From: Singulisphaera sp. GP187
GTDB lineage: Bacteria > Planctomycetota > GCA-002687715
Reading direction: 5' to 3'
DNA length: 56,557 bases
NCBI GenBank assembly: GCA_945907755.1
Contig: CAMDTN010000015.1
Location: forward strand, 1-56,557
The stretch's first letter is position 1, and the number at the start of each line of letters is the position of its first letter. The notes under the pieces are model-generated. The model ran no database searches. It was not told the DNA's origin and saw only the letters and a list, made by a program, of their open reading frames with translations. The translations under genes were made by a program, and so were the position numbers. Below, piece by piece: positions 1 to 7,671 of this stretch.

Positions 1-2150
1 GCAATGGTCGCGGCACCAGTCGGCAACCATGGCGCCAAGCGTGCACGGATCTCGTCGGCCACAAACGGCGTGATCGGCGCCAACAAACGCAACAGCGCGT
101 GCAGCACTTGCAACAACACCCAACGCACCACTTCGCGGTCGTTCTGCGCTTCCGCAGATTCGTCGGTGAGGCGCGACTTCACCAATTCCAAGTACCAATC
201 GCAGAAATCGGACCACGCAAAGGCGTGCAGCGCGCGCGTCGTCTCGGCGAAGCGCATTTCGATCATGGCGGCATCCACCGTGGCGACAGTTTCCGCGCAA
301 CGCCCGAGGATCCACAGGTCTTCGGCGCGCAAGCCGCTGCGTGCCGGCGTCGCGGGGGCGGCTTCACCCAAGTTCATGGCTGTGAAGCGCGCTGCGTTCC
401 ACAGCTTGTTCACGAAGTTGCGCCCGCCTTCAAAGCGCGACTCCGCCAGCTTGATGTCTTGGCCTTCGGTGGTCAGCGACACCAAAGTCCAGCGCACAGC
501 GTCCATGCCGTACTTGTCGCCCATCGCCAACGGATCGATGCCGTTGCCGAGGCTCTTGGACATGCGCCGCCCAAGCGCATCCAAAATGGTGCCGTTGATG
601 TACACCGTGTGGAATGGAACTTTGTTTTCGAAGTGCAGCCCGCACATGACCATGCGCGCCACCCAGAAATAAATGATGTCGCGTCCCGTGACCAACACAT
701 CGGTGGGATAGAACTGCTTCAAGTCAGCAGTGCGCTCGGGCCAGCCAAAGACCGAGAATGGCCACAACTGCGACGAGAACCAAGTGTCCAGCACATCTTC
801 GTCTTGGCGCAGCAGAGGCTGGCCTGATTGCGGATGCACGCTGCCTGCAGGCGGCGCTTCAACGCTGGCGAAAGCGTTGTCGTCGGCGTCGTACCAAACC
901 GGAATGCGATGCCCCCACCAGATCTGGCGGCTGATGCACCAATCGCGGTACTGCTCCACCCAATCCAAATAGGTGCGCGTGTAGCGTTCCGGAAGGATGC
1001 GCACAGAACCGTCGCGCACGGCAGCGGCAGCGGGTTCCAACAGCGGGCGCATTTTCACGAACCACTGCTTCGACAAGTGTGGTTCCACCACCGTGTCGCA
1101 GCGATAGCAGCGCGGCAAAGGCACCACCTTTTCTTCGGTGAGCTCGATCAGCTCGGCGGCTTCCATGGCGGCTATCACCGCCTTGCGCGCTTCGAAGCGG
1201 TCCATGCCTTCGTATTTGCCGGCGTTGGCATTCAGCACTGCGCGGTCGTCGAAGATGCGCAGCTTGGCCAAGCCATGGCGTTCGCCAACAGCAAAATCGT
1301 TGAAGTCGTGCGCCGGAGTGATTTTCACCGCGCCGCTGCCCTTGGTGGGGTCTGCGTGCGTGTCGGCAATGACCGGAATGGTGCGGCCCGTCAGCGGCAA
1401 CACCACGCTGTGCCCGATCAAGTCTTTCCAGCGCTCGTCGTCAGGGTGCACGGCCACTGCCATGTCGCCCAACAATGTTTCAGGACGCGTGGTGGCCACC
1501 ACCACAAAACGCCCCGGCTGCCCTTCCACGGGGTAGCGCAAATGCCAGAAGCCGCAGGTCTCGTCGCGCGGTTCCGCTTCTTCGTCCGAAAGGGCGGTGC
1601 CGCAGCGTGGGCACCAATTGATCAAGCGCTCGCCACGGAATATCAGCCCTTGCTGCCACAGAGTGACGAAAGCATGGCGCACCGCGTGGCTCAGGCCTTC
1701 GTCCATGGTGAAACGGCAGCGCTCGAAATCGCAACTAGCGCCCATGCGTTCCAACTGTTCCAAGATGCGATTCCCGTACTGCTCTTTCCACTCCCATGTG
1801 CGCGCCAAGAAAGCCTCGCGCCCCATGTCTTGGCGTTTCTTGCCTTCTTTCGCCAGCGCTTTTTCCACCACATTTTGCGTGGCGATACCGGCGTGATCTG
1901 TGCCAGGCACCCACAGCGCTTTGCGCCCGCGCATGCGTTCGAAGCGCACCAGCACATCTTGCAGCGTGTTCACCAACGCGTGCCCCATGTGCAAGATGCC
2001 GGTCACATTGGGAGGCGGAATCACGATCACATAAGGCTCGCCATCACCTTGGACAGCTTCCGGTCGGAAGCAGCGCAATTCGCGCCAACGGGCAATCCAA
2101 CCAGCTTCGACAGCCTGGGGCTCGAACCGAGGGGCAAGAATCTCAGGCAT
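1..2150 (-). CDS. valS: Valyl-tRNA synthetase (C-terminus cut by window edge)
   Basis: Charges tRNA-Val with valine in the cytoplasm. About 716 N-terminal residues are visible; the gene runs off the left edge with no stop. The class I signature is present as NVTGILHMGHAL near residue 45, followed by WVPGTDHAGIAT. The second signature appears as RMSKSLGNG (bases about 546-570). Start chosen at ATG 2150-2148, where GGAGGT sits about 9 bases upstream and the protein begins MPEILAPRFEPQ. Typical ValS is 850-950 residues, so the anticodon-binding and coiled-coil end is outside the window. IleRS and LeuRS are less likely because the LHMGHAL context matches ValS. Confidence 0.95.
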   Translation of the reverse strand, partial: MPEILAPRFEPQAVEAGWIARWRELRCFRPEAVQGDGEPYVIVIPPPNVTGILHMGHALVNTLQDVLVRFERMRGRKALWVPGTDHAGIATQNVVEKALAKEGKKRQDMGREAFLARTWEWKEQYGNRILEQLERMGASCDFERCRFTMDEGLSHAVRHAFVTLWQQGLIFRGERLINWCPRCGTALSDEEAEPRDETCGFWHLRYPVEGQPGRFVVVATTRPETLLGDMAVAVHPDDERWKDLIGHSVVLPLTGRTIPVIADTHADPTKGSGAVKITPAHDFNDFAVGERHGLAKLRIFDDRAVLNANAGKYEGMDRFEARKAVIAAMEAAELIELTEEKVVPLPRCYRCDTVVEPHLSKQWFVKMRPLLEPAAAAVRDGSVRILPERYTRTYLDWVEQYRDWCISRQIWWGHRIPVWYDADDNAFASVEAPPAGSVHPQSGQPLLRQDEDVLDTWFSSQLWPFSVFGWPERTADLKQFYPTDVLVTGRDIIYFWVARMVMCGLHFENKVPFHTVYINGTILDALGRRMSKSLGNGIDPLAMGDKYGMDAVRWTLVSLTTEGQDIKLAESRFEGGRNFVNKLWNAARFTAMNLGEAAPATPARSGLRAEDLWILGRCAETVATVDAAMIEMRFAETTRALHAFAWSDFCDWYLELVKSRLTDESAEAQNDREVVRWVLLQVLHALLRLLAPITPFVADEIRARLAPWLPTGAATI

Positions 2151-2353
2151 CGCGCAGGACCTCCATGCACCGCGATGTTCGCAACTCCGCCCCGCTCCGG
2201 CAACGCCTGCAAGCCACGCACGAGTTTTCCAAAATATGTGGGGACGCTTGAGGCAACGCCTCACTCAGGTGCGTGGAGCCGGAAGGAGCCATGCGCCCAT
2301 GAGCAGCCCAGCAAGAGATGTCGTTCGCCCCATGCCAAACGCAGCCGCGGTGC

Positions 2354-2376
2354 GCTTGCGGATCGCACCCGCAAGC
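2354..2376. repeat. Perfect 8-bp palindrome upstream of the transposase-like gene
   Basis: GCTTGCGG and CCGCAAGC form a perfect 8-bp inverted repeat around a 7-base loop, ending 9 bases before ATG 2386. REP-associated tyrosine transposases are commonly flanked by short palindromes of this sort, so this may be a relic of one, but only one copy was noticed here. Confidence 0.35.
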
Positions 2377-2385
2377 GGATCGAAC

Positions 2386-3012
2386 ATGCCCCCGAGAAAG
2401 TGGGGACGCGGCGGCTGGCGCCCGGGAGCCGGGGCGAAGCCCAAAGGGGCCATTGCCCGTGTGGACCATCGCGCGCGGGAACAGTTCGCGGGGATTGGCA
2501 CGGCCCTTGTCAGCATGCGCTTGAAAGGCAACCTGCCTGCGCTGCGGCGGCAACCCGCGAATGCACTGCTGTTGCTGGCCTGCGCCGAAGGCTTCAAGGC
2601 CGGCACCTTTCGCGTGAAACACTTCGTTCTTCGCGATGACCGCCTGCACTTGTTAGTGGAAGCTGATGGACGCCGCGCCATGACACGCGGGTTGCAAGGG
2701 CTGTTCATTCGCATGGCGAGAGCGCTCAATAAACTCTGGGCGCGGCACGGCAAAGTTTTTGCAGACCGCTACGAAGATCGATTGCTCGAAACGCCCCGCG
2801 AGGAACGCAGTGTGCTGCGTGCGCTGTTCGCGGATTCTGCACCAGCGGCGAAAGGAAGTTGCCCGAGCGCTCGCCGCAGCATCAAGGACCGCGCTGCTAT
2901 GCTCCCGCCCCGTGCGGCGGCTGGCTTTAGTGGTGAATCCTGTGTCTGGACGCGGACGCGCCCCTCAGGCGGCGCTGCGCGCAGCTCGGATTCTGAACGC
3001 GGCGGGGATTGA
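2386..3012 (+). CDS. Degenerate REP-associated (Y1) transposase homologue
   Basis: Resembles single-domain Y1/REP-type transposase proteins: basic Gly/Pro N-terminus (GRGGWRPGAGAKPKG), then RLHLLVEADG, RGLQGLFIRMARALN, KVFADRY and LLETPREER in the family's order. The catalytic HUH pair, usually HLH in NHLHLLVE, reads RLH, and the region where the catalytic tyrosine is expected reads VLRALFADS with no tyrosine. The last 30 or so codons overlap the next gene and look unrelated to the family, suggesting a decayed C-terminus. It is probably an inactive or domesticated remnant. The start (MPPRKWG) was chosen for family fit; the frame is open back to 2236 and no strong ribosome site is seen. Confidence 0.5.
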   Translation: MPPRKWGRGGWRPGAGAKPKGAIARVDHRAREQFAGIGTALVSMRLKGNLPALRRQPANALLLLACAEGFKAGTFRVKHFVLRDDRLHLLVEADGRRAMTRGLQGLFIRMARALNKLWARHGKVFADRYEDRLLETPREERSVLRALFADSAPAAKGSCPSARRSIKDRAAMLPPRAAAGFSGESCVWTRTRPSGGAARSSDSERGGD

Positions 3013-3790
3013 AACGGTGATTCATGAGACGCGCCGCGCCGGTGATGGCCGCGAGCATGTGCGCGAATTGGCCCGCGGCGTGGATGGCGTCATCGCGGTG
3101 GGCGGCGACGGCACTCTCGGCGAAGTCGTCGCGGGCTTGAGCGGCACCCCGGTTCCGGTGGGCATCATCCCCGTCGGCACCGCCAATGTGGTGGCGCGCG
3201 AACTGCGCATCCCACTGTCGCCAGAAAAGGCCGCGCGCGTGTTGCTGTCGGGGAAAACCCGGCAAGTGGATTTAGGCCGCGCTAACGGTCGGCCCTTCTT
3301 GGCCATGGTTGGAGTGGGCTTGGATGGCGCCATCGTGGCGGCGCTTTCGAAAGTGCGCACGGGGCCCATCAGCATGGCTTCTTATGTGCGCCCGAGCCTC
3401 GCGGCTGTGCGCGCCTATGCCTGGCCGGAACTGAAGGTGGAAATCGACGGCCGCGCTTTGGAAGTGCCCTGCTACGGCATCCTCGCCTGCAACACAGCCA
3501 ACTACGGTGGCATTTTTCATTTAGTGCCAGGGGCTTCTTGCTCCGACGGGCTATTGGATTTGCATGTCTGGACAAAGCCGGGCAGCACAGCAGCGCTGCG
3601 GCGCTTCGCGGCAGGGCTTTTCCGCCGCCGTTCCTCTAAGAGCATCACGCATTACGCGCAGGCAAAGCAGGTGCGCATCAGCGCTCTCAACGGCAGCGCA
3701 GTAGACGCACAAATAGACGGCGATATCCTCGGCACCACGCCGGTGGACATCGAACTCCACGCCGGCCAAGCGAGGCTCTTCGCGCCATGA
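2912..3790 (+). CDS. Diacylglycerol kinase-family lipid kinase (YegS/DgkB type)
   Basis: Likely phosphorylates diacylglycerol or a related lipid or sphingoid alcohol at the membrane. The 292-residue protein begins [15 protein letters not shown], the usual N-terminus of the family, and has the nucleotide-binding [10 protein letters not shown] near residue 60 and [13 protein letters not shown] after it. LDGAIVAAL and the C-terminal DAQIDGDIL also fit. GTG 2912 is chosen because the family sequence begins there; no strong ribosome site is visible. It overlaps the degenerate transposase gene and shares ATGA with kdsA, so the two are probably co-translated. The exact lipid substrate cannot be read from sequence. 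Confidence 0.85.
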   Translation: MRRLALVVNPVSGRGRAPQAALRAARILNAAGIETVIHETRRAGDGREHVRELARGVDGVIAVGGDGTLGEVVAGLSGTPVPVGIIPVGTANVVARELRIPLSPEKAARVLLSGKTRQVDLGRANGRPFLAMVGVGLDGAIVAALSKVRTGPISMASYVRPSLAAVRAYAWPELKVEIDGRALEVPCYGILACNTANYGGIFHLVPGASCSDGLLDLHVWTKPGSTAALRRFAAGLFRRRSSKSITHYAQAKQVRISALNGSAVDAQIDGDILGTTPVDIELHAGQARLFAP

Positions 3791-4638
3791 CCATGAAGCT
3801 CCCCGATCCTGTGAGCGACGGCCGCATCGGCATCGGCCCCGGCCATCCGCTGCTGCTCATCGCGGGCCTGTGCATTGTCGAAGGCGAAGAAGCCACGCTG
3901 CGCCAAGCCGCGGCGTTGCAGCGCGACCTTGCGGGGCTGCCGCTGACATTTGTGTTCAAGGCATCGTTCGACAAAGCCAATCGATCATCGATCAGCAGTC
4001 ACCGTGGCCCAGGCATGACCGAAGGCTTGCGCATCTTGGCCAAGGTGAAAAGCGAATTGGGTTTGCCCATCCTGACGGATGTGCACGAACCGCAGCAGTG
4101 CGCCGCCGCGGCCGAAGTGGCCGACATCTTGCAGATCCCCGCGTTCCTTTGCCGCCAAACGGATCTGTTGGTGGCGGCCGCACGCACGGGCCGCATCATC
4201 AATGTGAAGAAGGGCCAATTCTTGGCGCCTTGGGACATTGTGCCGCTGCTGCAAAAAGTGCGCGACGCGGGCAACCCGAAGGTGACCATCACCGAGCGCG
4301 GCGCCAGCTTTGGCTACAACACTTTGGTGAATGATTTTCGCGCGCTGCCGCAAATGCGCGCGCTCGGTGTGCCCGTCGTGTTCGACGCCACGCATTCGGT
4401 GCAACAGCCTGGTGGCCATGGCTCGCATTCCGGTGGCGACCGCAACATGGTTCCTCCGCTGGCACGCGCTGCCGCCGCTGTTGGAGTGGACGGCCTCTTC
4501 TTCGAAGTGCACGAAGACCCATCCCGTGCGCTGAGCGACAAAGACAACGCGCTGCGCCTCGCCGACCTGCGCCCCTTGGTGCAAGACCTCCTCGCCATCC
4601 GCAAAGTGGTGGAGCAATCCAACGCGTCGCGAGCCTGA
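3787..4638 (+). CDS. kdsA: 3-deoxy-8-phosphooctulonate synthase (KDO-8-P synthase)
   Basis: Condenses arabinose-5-phosphate with phosphoenolpyruvate to give KDO-8-phosphate for the lipopolysaccharide core. Its presence implies an outer membrane with KDO. 283 residues, normal length. Family motifs seen: [67 protein letters not shown]. The residue in IAGLCIVE (Cys29) is the position that is Cys in metal-dependent and Asn in metal-independent enzymes, so this should be the metal-dependent class. Starts within the stop of the lipid kinase (ATGA); a second ATG lies at 3793. Confidence 0.95.
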   Translation: MTMKLPDPVSDGRIGIGPGHPLLLIAGLCIVEGEEATLRQAAALQRDLAGLPLTFVFKASFDKANRSSISSHRGPGMTEGLRILAKVKSELGLPILTDVHEPQQCAAAAEVADILQIPAFLCRQTDLLVAAARTGRIINVKKGQFLAPWDIVPLLQKVRDAGNPKVTITERGASFGYNTLVNDFRALPQMRALGVPVVFDATHSVQQPGGHGSHSGGDRNMVPPLARAAAAVGVDGLFFEVHEDPSRALSDKDNALRLADLRPLVQDLLAIRKVVEQSNASRA

Positions 4639-4646
4639 ATGGCGGA

Positions 4647-4721
4647 TGACCCCAAGGGGATTTGAACCCCTGTTCCAAGGATGAGAACCTTGTGTCCTAG
4701 ACCGGGCTAGACGATGGGGCC
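4647..4721 (-). tRNA. tRNA-Glu, anticodon CTC
   Basis: A 75-base cloverleaf. Acceptor GGCCCCA pairs with TGGGGTC (one G-U), anticodon stem CAAGG/CCTTG closes loop TTCTCAT (anticodon CTC), and the T arm is AGGGG-TTCAAAT-CCCCT. The discriminator is A and the 3' CCA is not encoded. The D-arm GTCTAG..CTAGGAC matches bacterial tRNA-Glu. It lies 47 bases downstream of gltX, the enzyme that charges it, with its own promoter in the gap. CTC is the second Glu isoacceptor, found in GC-rich genomes beside the universal TTC one. Confidence 0.93.
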
Positions 4722-4735
4722 GAATGGAACGAGCG

Positions 4736-4764
4736 AAGTTACGGGCGCCAAGCGCCGTGTTCAA
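4736..4764 (-). promoter_or_regulatory. Promoter for tRNA-Glu
   Basis: TTGAAC, a 17-base spacer and TAACTT lie between the gltX stop and the tRNA, with the -10 box ending 14 bases before the tRNA 5' end. The same -10 sequence with the same preceding CCCG is used upstream of the HEAT gene (11996-12024), which supports both. Confidence 0.5.
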
Positions 4765-4768
4765 GCAC

Positions 4769-6241
4769 TCAAGCGGGTTCGGATGCGGCCAGATCGGCCC
4801 CGCGCAACAGGCGTTCGCGGCAGCGCACAGCCCCCAAAATGCGGGCGCAATCGAACAGCGGCGGCCCCGCCGTGCGTCCCGTGAGCGCAGCACGCACCGG
4901 ATGCACGAACACACCGAAACCAATGCCGCGAGCGGTGCAGAATTCGCGCGCTGCGGCTTCCATGTCCGCTGTCAGCGGCAATGGATCGGCGAGCGTTGCA
5001 GCCCAATCGCGCAGCATGGCTGCGTTGGCTGCGTCCTTCTTCAAGTTCTTCAGCGCCTTCTCTTCCATCGTCGGCTGCGCCGCGAAAACCCAGCGCGAGA
5101 ATTCGACGATGTCGCCAAAAGCCTTCAAGCGTTCGTGCTCGGCGGCGGCGATGGCGGCCACCTGCGCTTCCGCAGCGGCTGACAATGGCTCTGCAACCAG
5201 CCCAGCTTTCACCAAGTGCTGGCGCACGCGCGGCAACACTTCTGCCAACGGCATGCGCCGAATGTAGTCGCCGCTGATCGAAGCGAGCTTCTCGATGTTC
5301 AAACGCGCACCAGATTTGTTGATGCGCCCGATGCTGAAGCGCTCGACCAATTCCGCGCGCGTCATCAATTCGGTCTTGTCGTCGAACGACCAACCGATGA
5401 GCGCCAGCCAATTGATGAATGCCTCGGGGTGATAATCCCGCGCTTGGTAATGCTCGAGCGCGGCTTCAGGATGCTTGCGCTTGCTGAGCTTGCCTTCGCC
5501 GGCGGGCCCGAGAATGAGCGGCAAATGCCCATAGCGCGGCACCTCCCAACCCATGGCTTTGAAGATGATGATCTGTTTGAAGCAGTTGGTGAGGTGATCT
5601 TCGCCACGCAGCACATGGGTGATGCCCATGCTGTGGTCGTCGATGACCACCGCGAGGTTGTAGATGGGCGTGCCATCGCCGCGCACGAGGATGATGTCCT
5701 CGATGTCAGCGTGCTCCACCGTGATCTCGCCGCGCACCAAGTCGTCCAGCACCGTCTTGCCTTCGGGCACGCGCAAGCGCCAAGCCGGCACTTCCCCTGC
5801 AGCGATGCGGCTCGCTGCGTCAGCGGCACTCACCGCACGGCAAGCGCGGTCGTAACGGAAGGGTTGGCGCGTGGCTTCTTGCGTCGTGCGCAGTGATGCC
5901 AAGCGTTCGCGGGGGCAGAAGCAGGGATAGAGCACGCCTGAAGCCTTCAGCTCAGCGATGGTCGCAGCATAAATCGGCTGGCGTTCGCTTTGGCTGTAGG
6001 GGCCAAAAAGGCCGCCTTGCTCGGGGCCTTCATCAGGATCCAAACCCAGCCAGCGCAGTCCTTCAAAGATGGTCTGGCGTGCGGCATCGGTGTTGCGCGC
6101 GGCATCGGTGTCTTCCATGCGCAGCACAAAGCTGCCGCCTTGCTGCCGCGCATAAAACCAGTTGAACAACGCAGTGCGCGCACCGCCCACATGCAAGTAG
6201 CCCGTGGGAGAAGGAGCAAATCGGACGCGGACGGGCTTCAT
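4769..6241 (-). CDS. gltX: Glutamyl-tRNA synthetase
   Basis: Attaches glutamate to tRNA-Glu. 490 residues, normal length for bacterial GluRS. The N-terminus is MKPVRVRFAPSPTGYLHVGG with the HIGH-type signature; the KMSKS-type loop is GKLSKRKHPEA. ARTALFNWFYARQ and DTDAAR match the Rossmann and Glu-binding region. The frame continues upstream, but that extension runs through tRNA-Cys, so ATG 6241-6239 is the start. tRNA-Cys lies 16 bases upstream and tRNA-Glu downstream on the same strand, suggesting a shared transcript starting at 6342-6370. Whether it discriminates against tRNA-Gln cannot be told by eye. Confidence 0.95.
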   Translation of the reverse strand: MKPVRVRFAPSPTGYLHVGGARTALFNWFYARQQGGSFVLRMEDTDAARNTDAARQTIFEGLRWLGLDPDEGPEQGGLFGPYSQSERQPIYAATIAELKASGVLYPCFCPRERLASLRTTQEATRQPFRYDRACRAVSAADAASRIAAGEVPAWRLRVPEGKTVLDDLVRGEITVEHADIEDIILVRGDGTPIYNLAVVIDDHSMGITHVLRGEDHLTNCFKQIIIFKAMGWEVPRYGHLPLILGPAGEGKLSKRKHPEAALEHYQARDYHPEAFINWLALIGWSFDDKTELMTRAELVERFSIGRINKSGARLNIEKLASISGDYIRRMPLAEVLPRVRQHLVKAGLVAEPLSAAAEAQVAAIAAAEHERLKAFGDIVEFSRWVFAAQPTMEEKALKNLKKDAANAAMLRDWAATLADPLPLTADMEAAAREFCTARGIGFGVFVHPVRAALTGRTAGPPLFDCARILGAVRCRERLLRGADLAASEPA

Positions 6242-6257
6242 TGTGTGGGTCTCAGAG

Positions 6258-6328
6258 AGGCGCCACCCGGAGTCGAACCGGGCTGAACGGATTTGCAATC
6301 CGCTGCCTAACCGCTTGGCTATGGCGCC
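6258..6328 (-). tRNA. tRNA-Cys, anticodon GCA
   Basis: A 71-base cloverleaf: acceptor GGCGCCA/TGGCGCC (perfect), anticodon stem GCGGA/TCCGT (one G-U pair) around TTGCAAA (anticodon GCA), T arm CCCGG-TTCGACT-CCGGG. The discriminator is U, the identity base of tRNA-Cys. CCA is not encoded. It is the first element of a tRNA-Cys / gltX unit. Confidence 0.95.
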
Positions 6329-6341
6329 GGGTAGGGCGCGG

Positions 6342-6370
6342 ATCGTAGCCGCGTCCGGCAGCGCGATCAA
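6342..6370 (-). promoter_or_regulatory. Promoter for tRNA-Cys and gltX
   Basis: TTGATC, a 17-base spacer and TACGAT, with the -10 box ending 13 bases before the tRNA 5' end, the right distance for a short precursor leader. An almost identical element (TTGATG-17-TACGAT) precedes the GspC-like gene. Confidence 0.55.
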
Positions 6371-6415
6371 TCAGGAGGATCGGCTTCGCAACGCCCACTG
6401 CTAAGGTGCAGCGCG

Positions 6416-7612
6416 ATGGAAAATGGGGTCTATCTCGACAACGCAGCCACTTCGTACCCGAAGCCGCCCTGCGTGCGCGCAGCGGTGTTGCACGCGCTGG
6501 ATAGCGTTCATGCCAGCGCTGGCCGCGGCGCGTACCGCGAGGCCAAAGAAGCCGGGCACATCTTGGACAGCACCCGTGCGTCACTGGCGCGCTTGCTGCG
6601 TGTGCAAGCGCCCGAGCGCATCGTGTTCACACTCAATTGCACCGATGCACTGAACCTCGCCATCAAGGGTGTGCTGCGCGCCGGTTGGGGTTCCACGCAA
6701 GGCGCGCAATCCGCATCCCGCGCGCTGCCCCGCGTGGTCACCACGGACATGGACCACAATTCTGTGCTGCGCCCACTGGCGGCGCTGCAACAGCAGCAAG
6801 GCATCGAAGTCGAGCGTGTGCCCGCCGACGCAGATGGTTGCGTGGCTGCGACAAATTTCACTGCAGCGCTGCGCAAACCGACGCGACTGGTGGTGATGCA
6901 GCACGCGTCGAATGTTTCTGGCAGTTTCCAACCCATCGCCGAAGTGGCGCAGGCCGCACACGCAGCAGGAGCGTTGTTCCTCGTGGATGCCGCGCAGACC
7001 ATGGGTTCACTGCCGCTGTATCCGGAAGCCCTCGGCATCGATCTGCTCGCATTCCCAGGGCACAAATCGCTGTTGGGGCCACAGGGCACAGGCGCGTTGT
7101 GGGTGGCTCCGCATGTGGATCTTTCAACTGTGCGCGAAGGAGGCACCGGCAGCCGTTCCGAAGAAGCAACGCAACCTGCATTCTGGCCCGACCGCCACGA
7201 AGCTGGCTCGCACAATTTGATAGGGCTCGCAGGGCTCGGCGCTGCGGTTGAATGGATTCTGAACGAAGGCGTCGAGAACATTGCTGCACGCAAGCACGCG
7301 CTGATCGAACGCATGCTGGCGGGGCTCAGCGACATCCGCGGCGTCACCTTGCACGGACCAAAGCAAGCGGCACGCCGCACGGCAGTGTTCTCACTGACCT
7401 TCGCAGGCCAGGACCCCATGGAAGTTGGGCGGCAATTGGATTTGCGCCACGGCGTGAAAGCGCGTGCGGGGCTGCATTGCGCACCCTTCGCGCACAGGAC
7501 TCTGGGCACCTTGCCCCACGGCGCGGTGCGCTTGTCGGCAGGCACATTCACCAGCATCGAGGATGTGGACCGCGCACTCGCCGCGGTGGCCGACCTCGCG
7601 CGCGGCTGCTGA
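6416..7612 (+). CDS. Class V aminotransferase, cysteine desulfurase-like
   Basis: PLP enzyme likely to remove sulfur or selenium from cysteine or a related substrate. 398 residues. YLDNAATSYPKP opens the fold; MQHASNVSG and LVDAAQTMGS are cofactor contacts; the PLP lysine is in FPGHKSLLGPQG; the candidate catalytic cysteine is in AGLHCAPFAHRTLG near the C-terminus. This arrangement is that of the stand-alone cysteine desulfurase-like subfamily rather than IscS. AAGGTG lies 7 bases before the ATG. No Fe-S scaffold or thiolation gene is adjacent, so the physiological acceptor is unknown. It is transcribed alone, convergent with ETF-QO. Confidence 0.85.
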   Translation: MENGVYLDNAATSYPKPPCVRAAVLHALDSVHASAGRGAYREAKEAGHILDSTRASLARLLRVQAPERIVFTLNCTDALNLAIKGVLRAGWGSTQGAQSASRALPRVVTTDMDHNSVLRPLAALQQQQGIEVERVPADADGCVAATNFTAALRKPTRLVVMQHASNVSGSFQPIAEVAQAAHAAGALFLVDAAQTMGSLPLYPEALGIDLLAFPGHKSLLGPQGTGALWVAPHVDLSTVREGGTGSRSEEATQPAFWPDRHEAGSHNLIGLAGLGAAVEWILNEGVENIAARKHALIERMLAGLSDIRGVTLHGPKQAARRTAVFSLTFAGQDPMEVGRQLDLRHGVKARAGLHCAPFAHRTLGTLPHGAVRLSAGTFTSIEDVDRALAAVADLARGC

Positions 7613-7624
7613 AGCTAGGGCGAA

Positions 7625-7656
7625 GCGCGCGCAGTGCGTCCGCTGCACACGCGCGC
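7625..7656. terminator. GC-rich hairpin between convergent genes
   Basis: GCGCGCG and CGCGCGC form a 7-bp stem with an inner GTGC/GCAC pairing, in the 59-base gap between the aminotransferase and ETF-QO stops. There is no T-run, so it is only a candidate bidirectional terminator. Confidence 0.35.
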
Positions 7657-7671
7657 AACCGCACCGCTGCC

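Noticed and set aside
828-2639. 603-codon open frame on the plus strand
   Set aside because: It lies antisense to valS, whose motifs are clear, and its translation is His/Ala/Arg-rich with no family resemblance. It is a by-product of GC-rich codon use.
3985-4923. 312-codon open frame on the minus strand
   Set aside because: Antisense to kdsA and running through tRNA-Glu; no recognisable motif.
6241-6370. N-terminal extension of gltX by 43 codons
   Set aside because: The extension runs through tRNA-Cys, and the family N-terminus starts at 6241.
6508-7557. 349-codon open frame on the minus strand
   Set aside because: Antisense to the class V aminotransferase, with Ser/Arg/Cys-rich low-complexity translation.
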